Shown here: in pieces, positions 33,901 to 45,479 of the stretch | How the letters are laid out: each line of letters opens with the position of its first letter | Numbering within the stretch: the stretch's first letter is position 1 | Origin: Acanthochromis polyacanthus | Taxonomy: Eukaryota > Chordata > Actinopteri > Pomacentridae | DNA: 64,000 nt | Direction: 5' to 3' | NCBI RefSeq assembly: GCF_021347895.1 | Contig: NC_067125.1 | Span: 4,668,268-4,732,267 of the forward strand | Translations under genes and position numbers: made by a program | Notes under the pieces: model-generated | The model's database searches: none | What the model was told of the DNA's origin: nothing | The model's input: the letters and a program-made list of their open reading frames with translations, nothing else

Positions 33901-36900
33901 TGGGGGGTTTTCCTGCTGTATTTCTGCACTTTTTTCACACATTTTGGGTTTTTAATCAGTCCAGTTTTGACTCATCCGGTGTTGGTTTCCTGTGCTCCAG
34001 TGGAGTCCATGTTCTCGGCCATGTGTGAGTGTCAGGCTCTGCATCCAGACCCCGAGGACGACGACTCCGACAACGACTTCGAGGGAGAAGAATACGACGT
34101 GGAGGAAGCTGGTGAGGAACAACAAGAATATACAGATAATAAAAACACACGTTCAGAATGCAAACTGTCTCATTTCTGTTCTTCCTCTTCCTCCACCGCT
34201 CGTCTGGACGCTTTGGTTGCAGAAGCAGGTAAGACGTCCATCACCTCACATTCACAGAGACAAACGCCTTCTGTTGAACCTTTAGACTTTCTGGGACCCA
34301 GATCTGAGTTCTGGAAAATATTTTGGCTGAATGTAGAGACTTTCATCTGGTTTCAGAGCTGGGAATGTCTGGAGTTTTGCCCTCTAAGAAAACATCTTGC
34401 CTGAGAAGTAATTTTAAGGGTTCAATATCTGCAGAAATAAAACTCCAACAGCCGTGAAATGTAGAGAGAACACAGTAAGAATCATTTCAGACAGATTGAA
34501 TGGATCCAGCAGAGAATAAATCTGTAATAATTGACCCCCAAAGATCAGACAAGTGCAACATTTTCAGGCAAAAGTGGGGTTGTGTCTCCATAAAGGTCCT
34601 GTAAGTGTTTATATCTATTGATGGATCCATGTTTCTACTAAAATCCAGTCTTTGTTCGACATCTCTCCAACTTTTGAGGCTCTGCTATCACTAGAATCTG
34701 ATGTGTGGAAAGTTTGACCAGACAAGTTTTGCTTGGAATAAACATCCTAAATGATTCAGAATTGACCAAAATGTTTTGTGATGCTGCTGGAAAGCACTTT
34801 GGTCTTCTTTTATGTTGTTGTAAAGTGCTCTATGAATAAACTTTGATTGATTGAGAAATGTCTCCAAAATTACTCCAAATATGTTAAAAGAAGGATAAAG
34901 ACTGTCCAAAAGAAGCAAAAACCTTTTTCAGAATGTAATAAAATTCATTCAAAATAACTCAAAACTTGTCTGAGATTATTCAGAATTTTCAAAGATGTCT
35001 TGAAACTTGTCAAAAATTGCTCAAAATCGTAGATAAAAACTGGAAATGTGTCCAAAATATCTTCAAATGTGTCTAAAATAAAGATTGTTCAGAATTACTC
35101 GTGTATATACACACGAATGAATGATTGCTGATCCTTAAAAATGGGAAAAGAAATGTCAAGTTGTGATGTTAGAGCCTCAAAAGTAGGTGAAATGTTGAGC
35201 ACGGACTGTATTATAGTAGAAATATGGATCCATCCATAGATACACTCTGGCAGCCTTGTTAGGAAAATGTGCACCGTTTTTCCATTTTCAGGGGCCAATC
35301 ATGTAAACTTTCTCCTCTACTGCAGCCAGTTTGAGTTCTGCTTCTGGAGCTATAAAACAGCTTCCCTAGTAAGGTGGAGGGTGAAAATACAAAAATGACC
35401 CAAACTGAGCTAAAATACTCCACAGAACCTGAGTTTGGGTTCAAATGAATCACCTCTGAACAACATGTAAGACGGTGGAGCAGCACTAACATCTAAAATA
35501 CCACAGACTGACCCACAGAAACGTTGGTTTAAGATGAATCACACTTCAGTCTTTTACAGTCAGCACACCTAGGAAACCTACAGCATCTAAAAGCCTTCCT
35601 CTGTGTGTAGATCCACCTGTTAGACACTGGTTTAGTGCTCCTGAAGGCTCCATGTTAAACCTTAAACCGTCTGTTGCTGCAGAGCACGGCCACAGCGACA
35701 TCCCCTCCTTCTACACCTGTGATGAGGGCCTGTCGGCGCTGACCCAGGAGGGCCAGGCCACGCTGGAGAGGCTGGAGGGGATGCTGGCCCAGTCCGTGGC
35801 CCAGCAGTACCACATGGCCGGAGTCAGAACCGAAGAGACCAAGGCCGACTTCGAAGGTTTGGACCCCGACCTCAGATTTAATTCAGACTGTTGGCAGTAA
35901 ACGAAGACGTAGAGACAGAGGGAATAGAACCGTTACCTACAGAATGTTTTATCTACAGTAACTTTAGTGCATTTGTTGAAGCCATGCAGAGTTTTATCTT
36001 CAAACTATGAATATTTACAGAGTTACGGGCCCTTAAAGTTCATAAAGACGACTATAAACGAGGCTCTTATTACTAATTTTTGCTGCATTTTTCCATCACT
36101 TCAGAGCCTCATGACTTCATAAATACAGCAAATTGACACATGAAACCTGCGGGTTCTATTAGCTGCTTCTCAGATATTACTTTTGTTTGTTATTTATTAT
36201 TAAGATTAAGAAATATGCTTAGACGGAAAAACTCCACATTTCTACACAGCATCAGTGAGCAGGAGGAGGTGGGGGTGGATGGAGGGCTCATAAAGGAGGC
36301 AAACCTTCAGAACTCCATTACAGCAGATGAACACATGAAATGTTCAGGTTCTGTTAACTATCTAGTAGATGGTACCTTCATTTATTATTTAATAAGTATG
36401 TTTAGGGGAAAACTCCACATTTCTAACCAACATTAGAGTGAGCAGGAGGAGGTGGGGGTGGATGGACGGCTCATAAAGGAGGCAAACCTTCAGAACTGCA
36501 CAAGTCCAGCAGATAGAAACGTGACATTTTCTGAGCAGAACAACACATTTGATTTCTGTTAAAAACTGCAGCTAAACCACTTTTACATCACAGTCTGAAC
36601 ACTACGTCTGTTTTTATTCAGAGTGAACCTGATGAAGCTTTTATTCCTTTTTTTCATGGGTGGATGTCGACATTAGTCTGTTGTAGGAGGTCAAATCTGC
36701 TCTTAAAAATGGGGATTATTTTAGATTTGTGTTGTTGACAGATGGGATGGAGGTGGACGCAGCAGCGATGGAGGCCGGGCAGTTTGAGGACGCAGACGTG
36801 GAGCACTGGTGAGTTTAAAAGACACAAATCTGCACTTTATTTAGAATGACTTCATTCAAACGTCCACTGAGGACATGGTTGCTCTTTTACAAGCAGAGAA

Positions 36901-37596
36901 ATGTGTTTTTAGGCCTCTTGTTGCTGCTTTTATTTTATTTTTATGTTGAGAAAACATTAGTTTCACTCATTACTGCCAGCAGGTTCACAAAACGTCACAC
37001 TGTTAAAGTAGGTTTCATTATTTTACATCCAGAGAGTTCCTTTAACATTTGCTAAATTATTTACAGTTAAACACGGGAAGCTATTTAAAAAGAAAAACAC
37101 CATTAATAGTAAAGAAACAGACACCAGATTATCACTAATTGTTCTATTAACTAACAGGTTTAATGTGTTTTGTCTAAATCCAGAATAAAAGCTCCTCTTT
37201 GTTTGGATTTTAATCTTTCACTAACATTTATTCCAGTTTTCACTTCTGTCTGTTCTTCAGTTGTTGGTTCTTCTGGTTTTATCTTTTCTACTTGCTGCCA
37301 GGAGAATCTGTAGCTTTTTATGGTTTATTTCTGTATTCCACGCTCTAAATGAGATGCAAATATCCACATTTTTTACTGGTTTCAGTCACTGCTGCTCTAC
37401 CAGATTTCTGAGTTTTCATTTGGAGAAAGTCACAATTAGACATTTCTGAAGTTTATGAAGAGGCAAATAAACATAAACAACCATTGATGTGTTTCTTATT
37501 TATGATACTAGCGACAGAAAGCAGCAGCATAACATTCTAAAATTGACGATAAAACGGAATTAGTTGTTACTTTTTTTGCTGTTTTCTTTCTGCAGA
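30945..37596 (+). CDS. clns1a: pICln / methylosome subunit CLNS1A, complete
   Basis: Seven exons: 30945-31063, 32635-32771, 33756-33884, 34001-34111, 35683-35856, 36742-36808 and an exon starting 37596; all junctions are GT-AG and in phase. The protein is about 245 residues, close to the mammalian 237. It starts MVLLKNLQPPTEGIRHEQ. A PH-like fold follows (GTLYVAETRLLWFDGSGLGF, YPTIGLHAISRDVS, YVMVNGKL), then an acidic loop (DDEDEDGSDDGEDDD), TEIRFVPSDKASLESMFSAM, a second acidic run (DPEDDDSDNDFEGEEYDVEE) and the C-terminal QFEDADVEH. pICln is the cytosolic chaperone that binds Sm proteins with PRMT5-WDR77 before SMN loading. The stop codon TGA is split: TG at 36807-36808 and A at 37596. The gene is convergent with aqp11, the same neighbour as in mammals. 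Confidence 0.95.
31120..32330. repeat. 33-bp minisatellite in clns1a intron 1
   Basis: About 36 tandem copies of a 33-bp unit with core 'CAGAACCAGTCCAGATGTTT' followed by TACCTGTTTACAT. Because 33 is a multiple of three, long open frames of an 11-residue repeat (FTSEPVQMFYL) appear by chance. A higher-order duplication is visible: a block with 'TTTTATTTCCGTCATTAGAA' recurs near 31788, 32068 and 32250. It is flanked by clns1a exon 1 (ends 31063) and exon 2 (32635). Confidence 0.95.
36137..36530. repeat. two-copy tandem duplication of ~195 bp in clns1a intron 5
   Basis: 36137-36330 and 36331-36530 share 'ACATGAAA..GGTTCTRTTA', 'AAACTCCACATTTCTA', 'GAGCAGGAGGAGGTGGGGGT' and 'GGCTCATAAAGGAGGCAAAC'. 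The copies differ by scattered substitutions and small gaps. No coding potential is seen. Confidence 0.75.
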
Positions 37597-37854
37597 TGTT
37601 TTCCAGTGTTGCATCGTGGGATTGAAGAGAAGAAACGGCAGCACTTATGTATCCGCTTCCTGTTTAACCGCCTATAAGCTCCTCCCATTAAGCTCTTCGG
37701 TAGCTTCTCGTGTTGCCGCGGTAACGACGTCAGGAAGTGGCCGCTGCAGCTCGGATCGTCCCGTTAACCGTAAAACTAAAGTTTCTGTTTCTGTTTTGTA
37801 CCTAAAGACCAATTTAATATCGCCGGAGAGTCCACGTCTTTGTATGAAAATGTC

Positions 37855-37860
37855 AATAAA
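37855..37860 (+). terminator. clns1a: clns1a polyadenylation signal
   Basis: AATAAA in TGTCAATAAATGATT, about 260 bp into the last exon, followed by GT-rich sequence (TTAGTTTTTGTATCAG). It gives a short 3'-UTR beginning right after the split stop codon. Confidence 0.7.
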
Positions 37861-38493
37861 TGATTAGTTTTTGTATCAGCTTCTTGGTTTTTGCTTCAGT
37901 TATTAGAACTCACTGCTCCGTTCTGAACTGTGAAAGAAAAATATGTTAAATATTAGAATATTGTAGTGTTCAAATACAACAGCGGAAGTGGCCAGCGTCT
38001 AAAACAAATAGATTTTAGTGGATTTAAATGCAGGAGAGCAATGATTTTATGGTCAGAGTGTAAAAAAAAACAACAACAACTAAATACAGTTTTGGGCTCT
38101 TTAAAAAAAAAAAAAATCAGCTAGTGTGTAAAATACATTTTTTTTTGTTGTATTTATTTTTTATTCTGTCATTTAATAAAACGGGTAAAATCTGTAAAAT
38201 AACAGTTTTAATTCTTTCAACTTATTTAAATAATTTCCTCCAAATAATGGAAAATGTCTGTAAATGTATAAATTTTTCTGATTTAAAATCAAACTCGTTC
38301 TGTGTTCCAACAACGTAAATTTTTTTTAAAAAAATTGTGAAAACACATTTTTTTCACATTTGATAGTTTTGGCCTTTTAAAGTTTTTGGGTTTTTTTTCT
38401 GTGCTTTGGACAGTTACCTGTAATTTAACAAAACAAGAAAAATCTGTAAAATAACAGTAAATTATTTACCATTTTTCAGTCCTAGTAGGTAAT

Positions 38494-38674
38494 TATGGAG
38501 TCACAGGAGTGCCACATCAAAATATAAATAAATGTGGAAATATAAAGAGAAATAAGTAAATAAAAGGAAAAAACAGAAAAGGTAAAAGCAAAGACAAAAT
38601 TTTCCTTTTTATTTATTTGTCTTTATATTTCCTTATTTATTTATATTTTGATGTGGCACTCCTGTGACTCCATA
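38494..38674. mobile_element. 181-bp palindromic MITE
   Basis: Terminal inverted repeats of about 40 bp: starts TATGGAGTCACAGGAGTGCC, ends GGCACTCCTGTGACTCCATA, and the inner part ATCAAAATATAAATAAAT also pairs. The centre is AT-rich and non-coding. It sits between the convergent clns1a and aqp11 3' ends and could form a long hairpin. Confidence 0.75.
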
Positions 38675-39416
38675 GATAATTTTTCTTTCCGGTAATGCCA
38701 AATAAATGTAAAAATAATTACACTTTTTGCTGATTTAGAAACAGTAAAATGTGGACTTTATTTGCAGTTTTGGCCTTTTTTTAAAATACATGTAAATTCC
38801 TATTTGTTGCTTCTCGTCATGACGAAAAGTCCAAACTAATCAGGTTTCTGTTGCTGCTTTACAAGGCCACGATTTAAACACTAAAATACACCAACTAATC
38901 AATAAATCAATCTCCAAATGGACCCAAACATAACTGATTTTACACTTTAATGTGTGTTACAGAGAATTCAAAGGCACCAATTAATCTGTGCAAAAACTAA
39001 CAGACGTGTTGAGTTGTTTTTTAGACTGTGCTCTGCTCTGGAATGTCATCAACTATAAACAGGAATAATATTCACAGTTCAAACAAAGTTCATCAGTGTA
39101 ATAGAACCAAACATCACATTCTTAACTTTCCAGTGAACTAATTATTAGTGTAGTAACTCAAAATAAAGTGCTAACCGGCTACTTCTGTTGTAATTCTGCA
39201 GGCATGAAGAGAAAATATAACCTCTGAAAGTTTACATTTGTCTTAGAGGTGCTTCTGATGTGAGATCGTCCTGGAAGATTATGATCCAAAGTCAAAAACC
39301 ATCCTTCAGGTTAAAGTCTCGTCTATAAAAGTGCATATCAGCGTTCTGTTTCCTCAGCAGAAGCTGAACGGTTCTATCAGGAACTGTGCTCAGGTTGGAA
39401 CGATGCCTTGTCGTGT

Positions 39417-42111
39417 TCAGGTCGACTTCTTGGCGTCCAGCGGTAGATCCAGAGAAGAAGACTTCCTCCACAGCGAAGGGACGAGTTTATCAAACAGCAG
39501 CACCGAACTCATCATTCCTGGACAGAGAAGAAGAAAATGAAAGGACGGGTTGAAAGAGATTTACACATTTGTAGGATTTCAGTAGAATTAGGTTGTCCTC
39601 CAGGGTTCCTCTGGACTGTACTGCATTCATTTACCCTCATCATGATGCTGCCTCCACTGTGCTTCACAGTGGTGGTGGTGTGTTGTGATGATGTCCAGTC
39701 TGATGGTCATAAAGCTCCATCCTGGTCTCCTCAGACTAAAGAACCTTCTTCCAGGTGTCTTCAGAGTCTCCACATGTCTTCTGGTGAACTCTAGTTCAGA
39801 TTTAATTTGAGCTTTTTCCATTAGAGTCTTTCTCTTTGTCTCCATAAAGCTTTGACTGTGAAGAACAGACAACAGTTGTTGGATGAACAGTCTCTAACAT
39901 CTCAGCTGCTGAAGCTGGAACTCCTTCAGAGCAGTCATAGGAGTCTTGGTGGCCTCCCTCACTAGTGTCTCTTTCTTCACGGTCTCTCAGTTCTTGAGGA
40001 CGTCCTGCTGTAGTCAGATTTATTCATGTTCCATCTTCCTTCTATTTCTTAGTGATGGATTTAACTGGACTCCAAGAGATCTTCAGGAACTTGGAAATGT
40101 TCTTGTATCGTCCTGACTTATGCTTTTCAACAACCTTTTCTCAGAGTTTCTTGGAGTTCTTTGGTCTTCATGGTGTCGTTCTATCCAGGAGGACTGATCC
40201 ACCAGATCCAGGAGTCTCTATGCTACATCTGACCTCAGATCATCTCTATTTCACTAATTGTGGGACTTTTGGGACCAACTGTCTGCTCCATGTGTTGAAT
40301 CAGGTGAGTTAGATACTTGAGCAAATACTTTTTTTTTTAAACATTTACATCATTAATTGAGATAACTTTGTAGAAATCTGTGCCATAAAAAAGCCATTTT
40401 TAATAAATTCTTGTCAAAAAAACTCAAATAAACTGGCCATGAGTCAATGCTGAAGAGCAATAAACTAAAAGCCAATTATGACATTTTTAAAATAACAATA
40501 GAACTCTAATTTCTGAAGTTACAAATGATATTTTAAATCCTCATTCCAGCTGCCGATGAAGGGAAATGCATGAGTGTGCACTTGTGTGAAACAAATGAGT
40601 CATGAGAATTGAATCTAAGCAGCTTATCAGATTTGTGTCGACACTTTTAACACGACTGGCTGAGCGACGGCCAGAACCAGCGACATGAACTAAAAATGTA
40701 ACACTGCTGGTCCTCAAACTGCACTCATGTCTCATTTTATACACAGAAATGTACTTTAACTGAGAACAAGAGTCAGATTTTAGTGTTTCATGTGAAAGAA
40801 CATACACAGGAAACTAGAAAAAAGACAGTTGCGTATGTATTCTTTTACCGGTTCAGTATTTTCTGAATTACAGAGTAGCAAATTGAAGTTTGAACTTGGA
40901 AATGAATTATGATTAGACACCAAATACTGTACGTCATCACAAACACACCATCATCACTGTGACGCATGGTGGTGGCAGCATCATGATGTGAAGCATGGTG
41001 GTGGCAGCATCATGATGTGAAGCATGGTGGTGGCAGCATCATGATGTTCCTCAGCAGCAGGTCCTGAAGGCTTGTAAAGGTAGAGGGTAAATGAATGCAG
41101 CAAAGTCTAGGGAAATCCTGGAGGACAATCTGATGCAGTCTGAAGAGAACTGAGACTTGGAGAAGATCAGTTTTGGTTTTCTTGTTCTCACCCAGCAGTG
41201 GTCCCAGCCAGTACACTAAGCAGTAGTCCAGGAAGGAGTGTCCGCTGCAGGGGAACTGAGTGGAGAAGGCCAAGGCCGGGTTAAACACGGCTCCAGTCAC
41301 ACCTCCACCTGGACAACAAACAACAAACACTTCAATTACCCTTCATTAGTTTACAGCAGAACACAACAAAGTAGTGAAGAGTTTTAGAGCAGCATGAAGG
41401 TCCTACACAGTACTACTATAGTACTAGTAAAAGGTCCTACACAGTAGTACTAGTAAAAGGTCCTACACAGTAGTACTAGTAATACTAACTAGTACCAGTC
41501 AGTGACTGTTTACCTGCATAAACCACTGTAGTGATGGTCGCCGCTACCGCGTGCACGCGGTATTTCTCCTCCACCGACCGCGTGTGCGTGATGATGGTTT
41601 GAACCGCGAAGGCGCACGCGAGCTCCACTGCGGCGGCCTGCGGTAAGGGCACGTGAATGGGGCTGATGCACCGGAAACCCAGCAGCTTGTGCCGCGCGTG
41701 CAGCCCGGACAGCCCGACGCTCCAGAGCACCGGAACCGCGGCTCGCGCAGCGGCGGCAGCGATAAACTGACACGCGATCCTCCGCAGTGCGCATCCGCCG
41801 GTGAGCTGCGCGCGGTACGCGTGCTCGAGCGCACCGGAGGGGTTACCGAAGGCGCCTCGGAAGGTGAGCCCGTGCACGACGGCCGCCACGTACGTCAAGG
41901 TGAGCGCGAGACGAGGCTCGATCCCGCCGACCTCAGACAGCAGCTTGAGCTCGTGCGTGCAGCAGCACAGCTGGAAGGTGGACACGAGCTCCATCGCGTA
42001 CACCGACAGACCGGTGTGCGCGAGGGCCCGGAACAGCAACCTGCGGGTCGCATCGCTCAGAGCAACGATACCGGCGAGCACCAACAGAGACACCGCCACG
42101 TCCGAGCTCAT
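39417..42111 (-). CDS. aqp11: aquaporin-11, complete
   Basis: Three exons on the minus strand: 42111-41514, 41308-41192 and 39517-39417, all GT-AG and in phase, 271 residues, the same length as human AQP11. Hydrophobic segments run through the whole protein. The first pore box is NPS (residues 90-92, GAFGNPSGALEHAY) rather than NPA. The second is NPA at 209-211 (GGVTGAVFNPALAFS). Cys220, nine residues after NPA, matches the cysteine conserved in the AQP11 subfamily. The end is SSVLLFDKLVPSLW..PLDAKKST. AQP11 is an unorthodox ER/intracellular channel for water, glycerol and probably hydrogen peroxide. Exon 1 is CpG-rich, unlike its AT-rich surroundings, and probably merges with the promoter. 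It is tail-to-tail with clns1a. Confidence 0.95.
39600..40310. mobile_element. degenerate DNA-transposon remnant in aqp11 intron 2
   Basis: Starts with CATCATGATGCTGCCTCCACTGTGCTTCACAGT, a Tc1 GGGS-region-like phrase read on the minus strand, and continues with text of the kind dispersed in many fish genomes (TTTCTCAGAGTTTCTTGGAG, CTTTGGTCTTCATGGTGTCG). The frames are broken. The exact family cannot be named without a search. It begins only about 85 bp from exon 3 of aqp11. Confidence 0.45.
40950..41170 (+). mobile_element. 29-bp satellite (3 units) joined to a Tc1 fragment, in aqp11 intron 2
   Basis: Three units of GTGAAGCATGGTGGTGGCAGCATCATGAT, then GGTCCTGAAGGCTTGTAAAG..GAGACTTGGAGAAGATCAG. 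The second part is Tc1 transposase debris whose ancestral frame reads about G-P-G-R-L-V-K-V-E-G-K. The debris ends about 22 bp from the aqp11 exon-2 splice donor (41191). The same junction recurs at 44760. Confidence 0.65.
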
Positions 42112-42260
42112 GTCTGCGGGCTGTCCGCGCTCTCTACCGAGGATTGACGCTGCCTTTGGCCGCTGAGTGCTCCGGTTCTGGAGGATGGAGGATGGAGGTC
42201 TGCGGTGCTGCTGCTGCTCCGCCCGGGAACAAATGAGCTTCAGTCCCGGTAGCTCTCATG
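41514..42260 (-). promoter_or_regulatory. aqp11: CpG-rich island over aqp11 exon 1 and promoter
   Basis: Abrupt GC-rich, CpG-dense sequence (for example CGCTACCGCGTGCACGCGG at 41541) that ends about 42260, against an AT-rich background. It covers exon 1 and about 150 bp upstream of the start codon. No TATA box is evident, as is usual for an island promoter. Confidence 0.6.
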
Positions 42261-42299
42261 GAGCGGAAGTGACTGCAGTGGCGCCTGCAGAAGTTTTTC

Positions 42300-43590
42300 A
42301 TAGAGGGGACCACTTTAAATCTTGGGGTGGCACACCAAAACTAAAAAGCCATAACTTCAGGAATTTTATTTTACTAGTACCATTATTACTATCTCTTTAT
42401 AAACCTGTAGTATGTAGGCTAGCAGAAAACTATCAGAGAGACTTGAGGAAGCGCCTATTAATAAACTTGTCTTATTATGTTATATTTAATGTTACTAATG
42501 ATCTAATGTGCACAGACTAATAACAGTACAGTTAACATTTTGAGTTAATCTCCTCACTTCCTTCCTCCTCTGTCTCCTCATCACTATGCCTCTGCTGCTC
42601 TCTCTCTCTTCCTGTGATAATTTTCTTCTTGAAATAAGAAGAGATGTCTGACTTTATCTTCGTGGTCTGCAAACTGAAACGAGAAAAGCACTCAGAGAGC
42701 GCAGTACTCCACCAAGGCTGCTCAGTTGACGTATTATTCACAACGGATGAAATCTTTAATAAAAAATGAACTGCATGTAAATTACACTTATGAAGGTCTG
42801 TTGATCAGTTCATCACTTTTGGCAAGCCTTATTTTGCTAGTGTTAAAATAACTGTTCCCTCCATGCTTTTATTTTGACGATGTATTTTTAATGTTGCAGG
42901 CTTTTATTTTGTAACCATTCCAGCGGCACAGGAAGTGTTGTCTAAGAAGAGGTTTCTTGGCATGACGAAGACGCGGCCGAAAAGTCTGAAAATTCACATA
43001 AAGATGACAGAAAACGGTTGCACGCTGTTGCTGTCTATTAAAGGATGTGTTTAAACTTATAAGCACCTAGCGGGGACAAGGTGTTACGGGGAAGTCATTT
43101 GGGAATCAAAACTAAGCTCTGCAAGAACTTTATGACAATCATTTTCAGAATTTCATCTGATTTCAGACATGATTTTTTTCACCACAAAAACAAAAAATGA
43201 TTCAGTGTCTCCAGTTTAAACACAAAGACATTTCACAGATTTTACAGAACTTAGATTTGGGCCCAAATATCAAATAAGTAAACTGAACAAAATCTGAACT
43301 GATCCAAATACCAAATGGACATCAGTGTAAAGAAAAATTGTAAATAATCACTATAATATTGCATTAGTGTTTTTTTTTTTTTAACAAAAGAGATGATTAG
43401 AGATGTTCTGTTACTTCTACAGTTAAAGAGTTTGTCCAGGTTGTGTTTTTGGATGGATATCAAGGTCAAAATGCTGATGTTTCAAGCCAAAATAAAATAA
43501 AATATAAACCAGTTTTCTGATATCCTCTGCTCTAAGCGCTCTCTTGTGCCTGACCTGAAATCTTAGAACTGTGTCCTCTCACCTGTATAA
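42300..43590. other. intergenic upstream of aqp11, no gene seen
   Basis: AT-rich sequence with only short unbiased ORFs and a T-run near 43371. I recognise no coding exon or named repeat. Confidence 0.5.
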
Positions 43591-43597
43591 ATATGTA

Positions 43598-44273
43598 CAC
43601 TGACAGTCATTAAAAACTTTGAGACCATATTTTTCAACATAATTTTTATTTTGAGGCCTGAAACTTGATTTTCTTCATATGAATCATTTCTTTAGCTTTT
43701 GGCATACAGAAACAAAAATCTAAAGTTTCAAGAATGATTTCAAAATAAAGAATTTCACAAAAGAAAACAGCACCTGCCAAACACAAAGTCACAACAGTCG
43801 ATATACCGAGTATGGCCTCCATTTGCTTGGATGCAGGCAGCAATCCGTCGGCGCATGCTTTGGACCAGGCTTCTGATTGTGGGTTGGGAACAGCCCATAC
43901 GCCTGGATACATCACTGTAGCTCAAAGCGGCCTCCACCATACCCAGTGCCCGGAGACGTTGTTCATGTGATAGACGCGGCATGATGCTGTTCACTGGACT
44001 AACAATGGTGGCCTTTTTTGGGCCTTTATATAGGCCTTCAAAACCCATTCTCAAATTGTGCAGATACTCACTGAGTACTGCTTGGTGTGTATTTGGTTCA
44101 CTTTTGCAAAGTGACCAACCCATGTGCAATGAATCATGACAAAATGACAACTCATCATTATCTCAACTACCAGGACACTAGATCATCAGTAAATCCACAA
44201 TGAATAATTACAACCCCCCTACAAGTAGAATTCTGTGTACATTTCTACCTCAAAGTTTCTATTGACTGTCAGG
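43598..44273 (-). mobile_element. Tc1-like transposon, internally deleted, with intact ends
   Basis: Ends CACTGACAGTCATTAAAAAC and the rc of TTTCTATTGACTGTCAGG form inverted repeats; TA precedes the left end (43596-43597). The minus-strand frame starts MPRLSHEQRLRALGMVEAAL, then SYSDVSRRMGCSQPTIR (the transposase N-terminal helix-turn-helix). It jumps directly to RRRIAACIQANGGHTRY, the extreme C-terminus. Hence the whole catalytic DDE region is deleted while frame and ends survive, a non-autonomous derivative. Confidence 0.8.
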
Positions 44274-44483
44274 ATATAAAGAGCAGCAGTAATAGAGCCA
44301 TTAAATGCAGTATTATCTGTAATTAAACAAAACAGGTGACAGATCATTAAAATAACAGTTAAAATTATTGATTTTAATACAGTAAACAGTGTCATTTACA
44401 TTCAAATTGTGAACGAATAAATGATGATTTGTAAAATACAGATATTTCACGTGATTTTCACCTTTTTTAGCCCTTTGATTGAG

Positions 44484-44765
44484 GAACATCATGACGTGAA
44501 GCATGGTGGTGGTAGCATCATGACGTGAAGCATGGTAGTGGTAGCATCATGATGTGAAGCACGGTGGAGGCAGCATCATGATGTGAAGCACGGTGGTGGC
44601 ATCATCATGATGTTGAAGCACGGTGGTGGCAGTATCATGACGTGAAGCATGGTGGTAGCAGCATCATGACGTGAAGCACGGTGGTGGCATCATCATGATG
44701 TTGAAGCACGGTGGTGGCAGCATCATGACGTGAAGCATGGTGGTGGCAGCATCATGATGTTCCTC
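44484..44765. repeat. 29-bp Tc1-derived satellite, about 9-10 units
   Basis: Tandem GTGAAGCAYGGTGGTGGCAGCATCATGAY with variants (CATCATCATG; a 30-bp form with GTTGAAGC). It joins at its right end a Tc1 fragment (GTTCCTCAGCAGCAGGTCCTGG) identical in layout to that at 41048. Confidence 0.85.
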
Positions 44766-45170
44766 AGCAGCAGGTCCTGGAAGGCTTGTAAAGGTAGAGG
44801 GTAAATGAATGCAGCAAAATCTAGAGAAATCCTGGAGGACAACCTGATGCTGTCTGAAGAGAACTGAGACTTGGAGAAGATCAGTTTTCCATCCAGACCA
44901 TGAATCGAAGCGAACAGTCAAAGATACTCAGAAATGATTTAAAGACAACAAGGAGGAAATTCTGGAGGCTGAGAGTCCAGACCTCAATCCAACTGTGGAT
45001 TTGTAGCAGAACTTGAAGAACATGCTCCCAAAGTCTATATTTATTAGTAAATAAGGTTGGGAGATGTTCATTTGTGCAAAACTGTAGAACATATGACATT
45101 AAGAACATACTTTGGATTCTGGGTTTGCACTGATGGTCTGAAAACCTCCACATCACCAGACGATGGCGCT
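44760..45170 (+). mobile_element. Tc1-like transposase 3' fragment
   Basis: Plus-strand debris: GGTCCTGGAAGGCTTGTAAA (G-P-G-R-L-V), AAATCTAGAGAAATCCTGGA (K-S-R-E-I-L), then relics around AGAGTCCAGACCTCAATCCA (S-P-D-L-N-P), the conserved block near the final catalytic residue. There are many frameshifts. It follows the 29-bp array directly. Confidence 0.6.
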
Positions 45171-45479
45171 GTTGCTCCACTTTAGTTGATTCTGCTGCTG
45201 CCTCCAGAAAGTTGTTCTCTGAGAAGGAAGTTTAAATGTTAAGAGTGTGTCATTGTCCTTGTTTCAGCTGGTGATAAAAAGGTGAGAACTTTAATGCAAA
45301 ACAGATTTTTACTCCCAGAAATTACAAGTGACATTTATAGTATTTAAGTTAGACAATATACCTTCTAAAACCACAACATTTATTGAGACAATTCTTCAAT
45401 CATTTCTGGACGGAGTTTAGCTTCTGTTGATGGTCTTAAAGACAAAATGAACTTGAACTATTTCAGGCAACACTAATAT

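Noticed and set aside
41653..42166. Plus-strand frames of 164 and 121 residues
   Set aside because: Shadows of aqp11 exon 1 on the opposite strand, caused by its high GC content.
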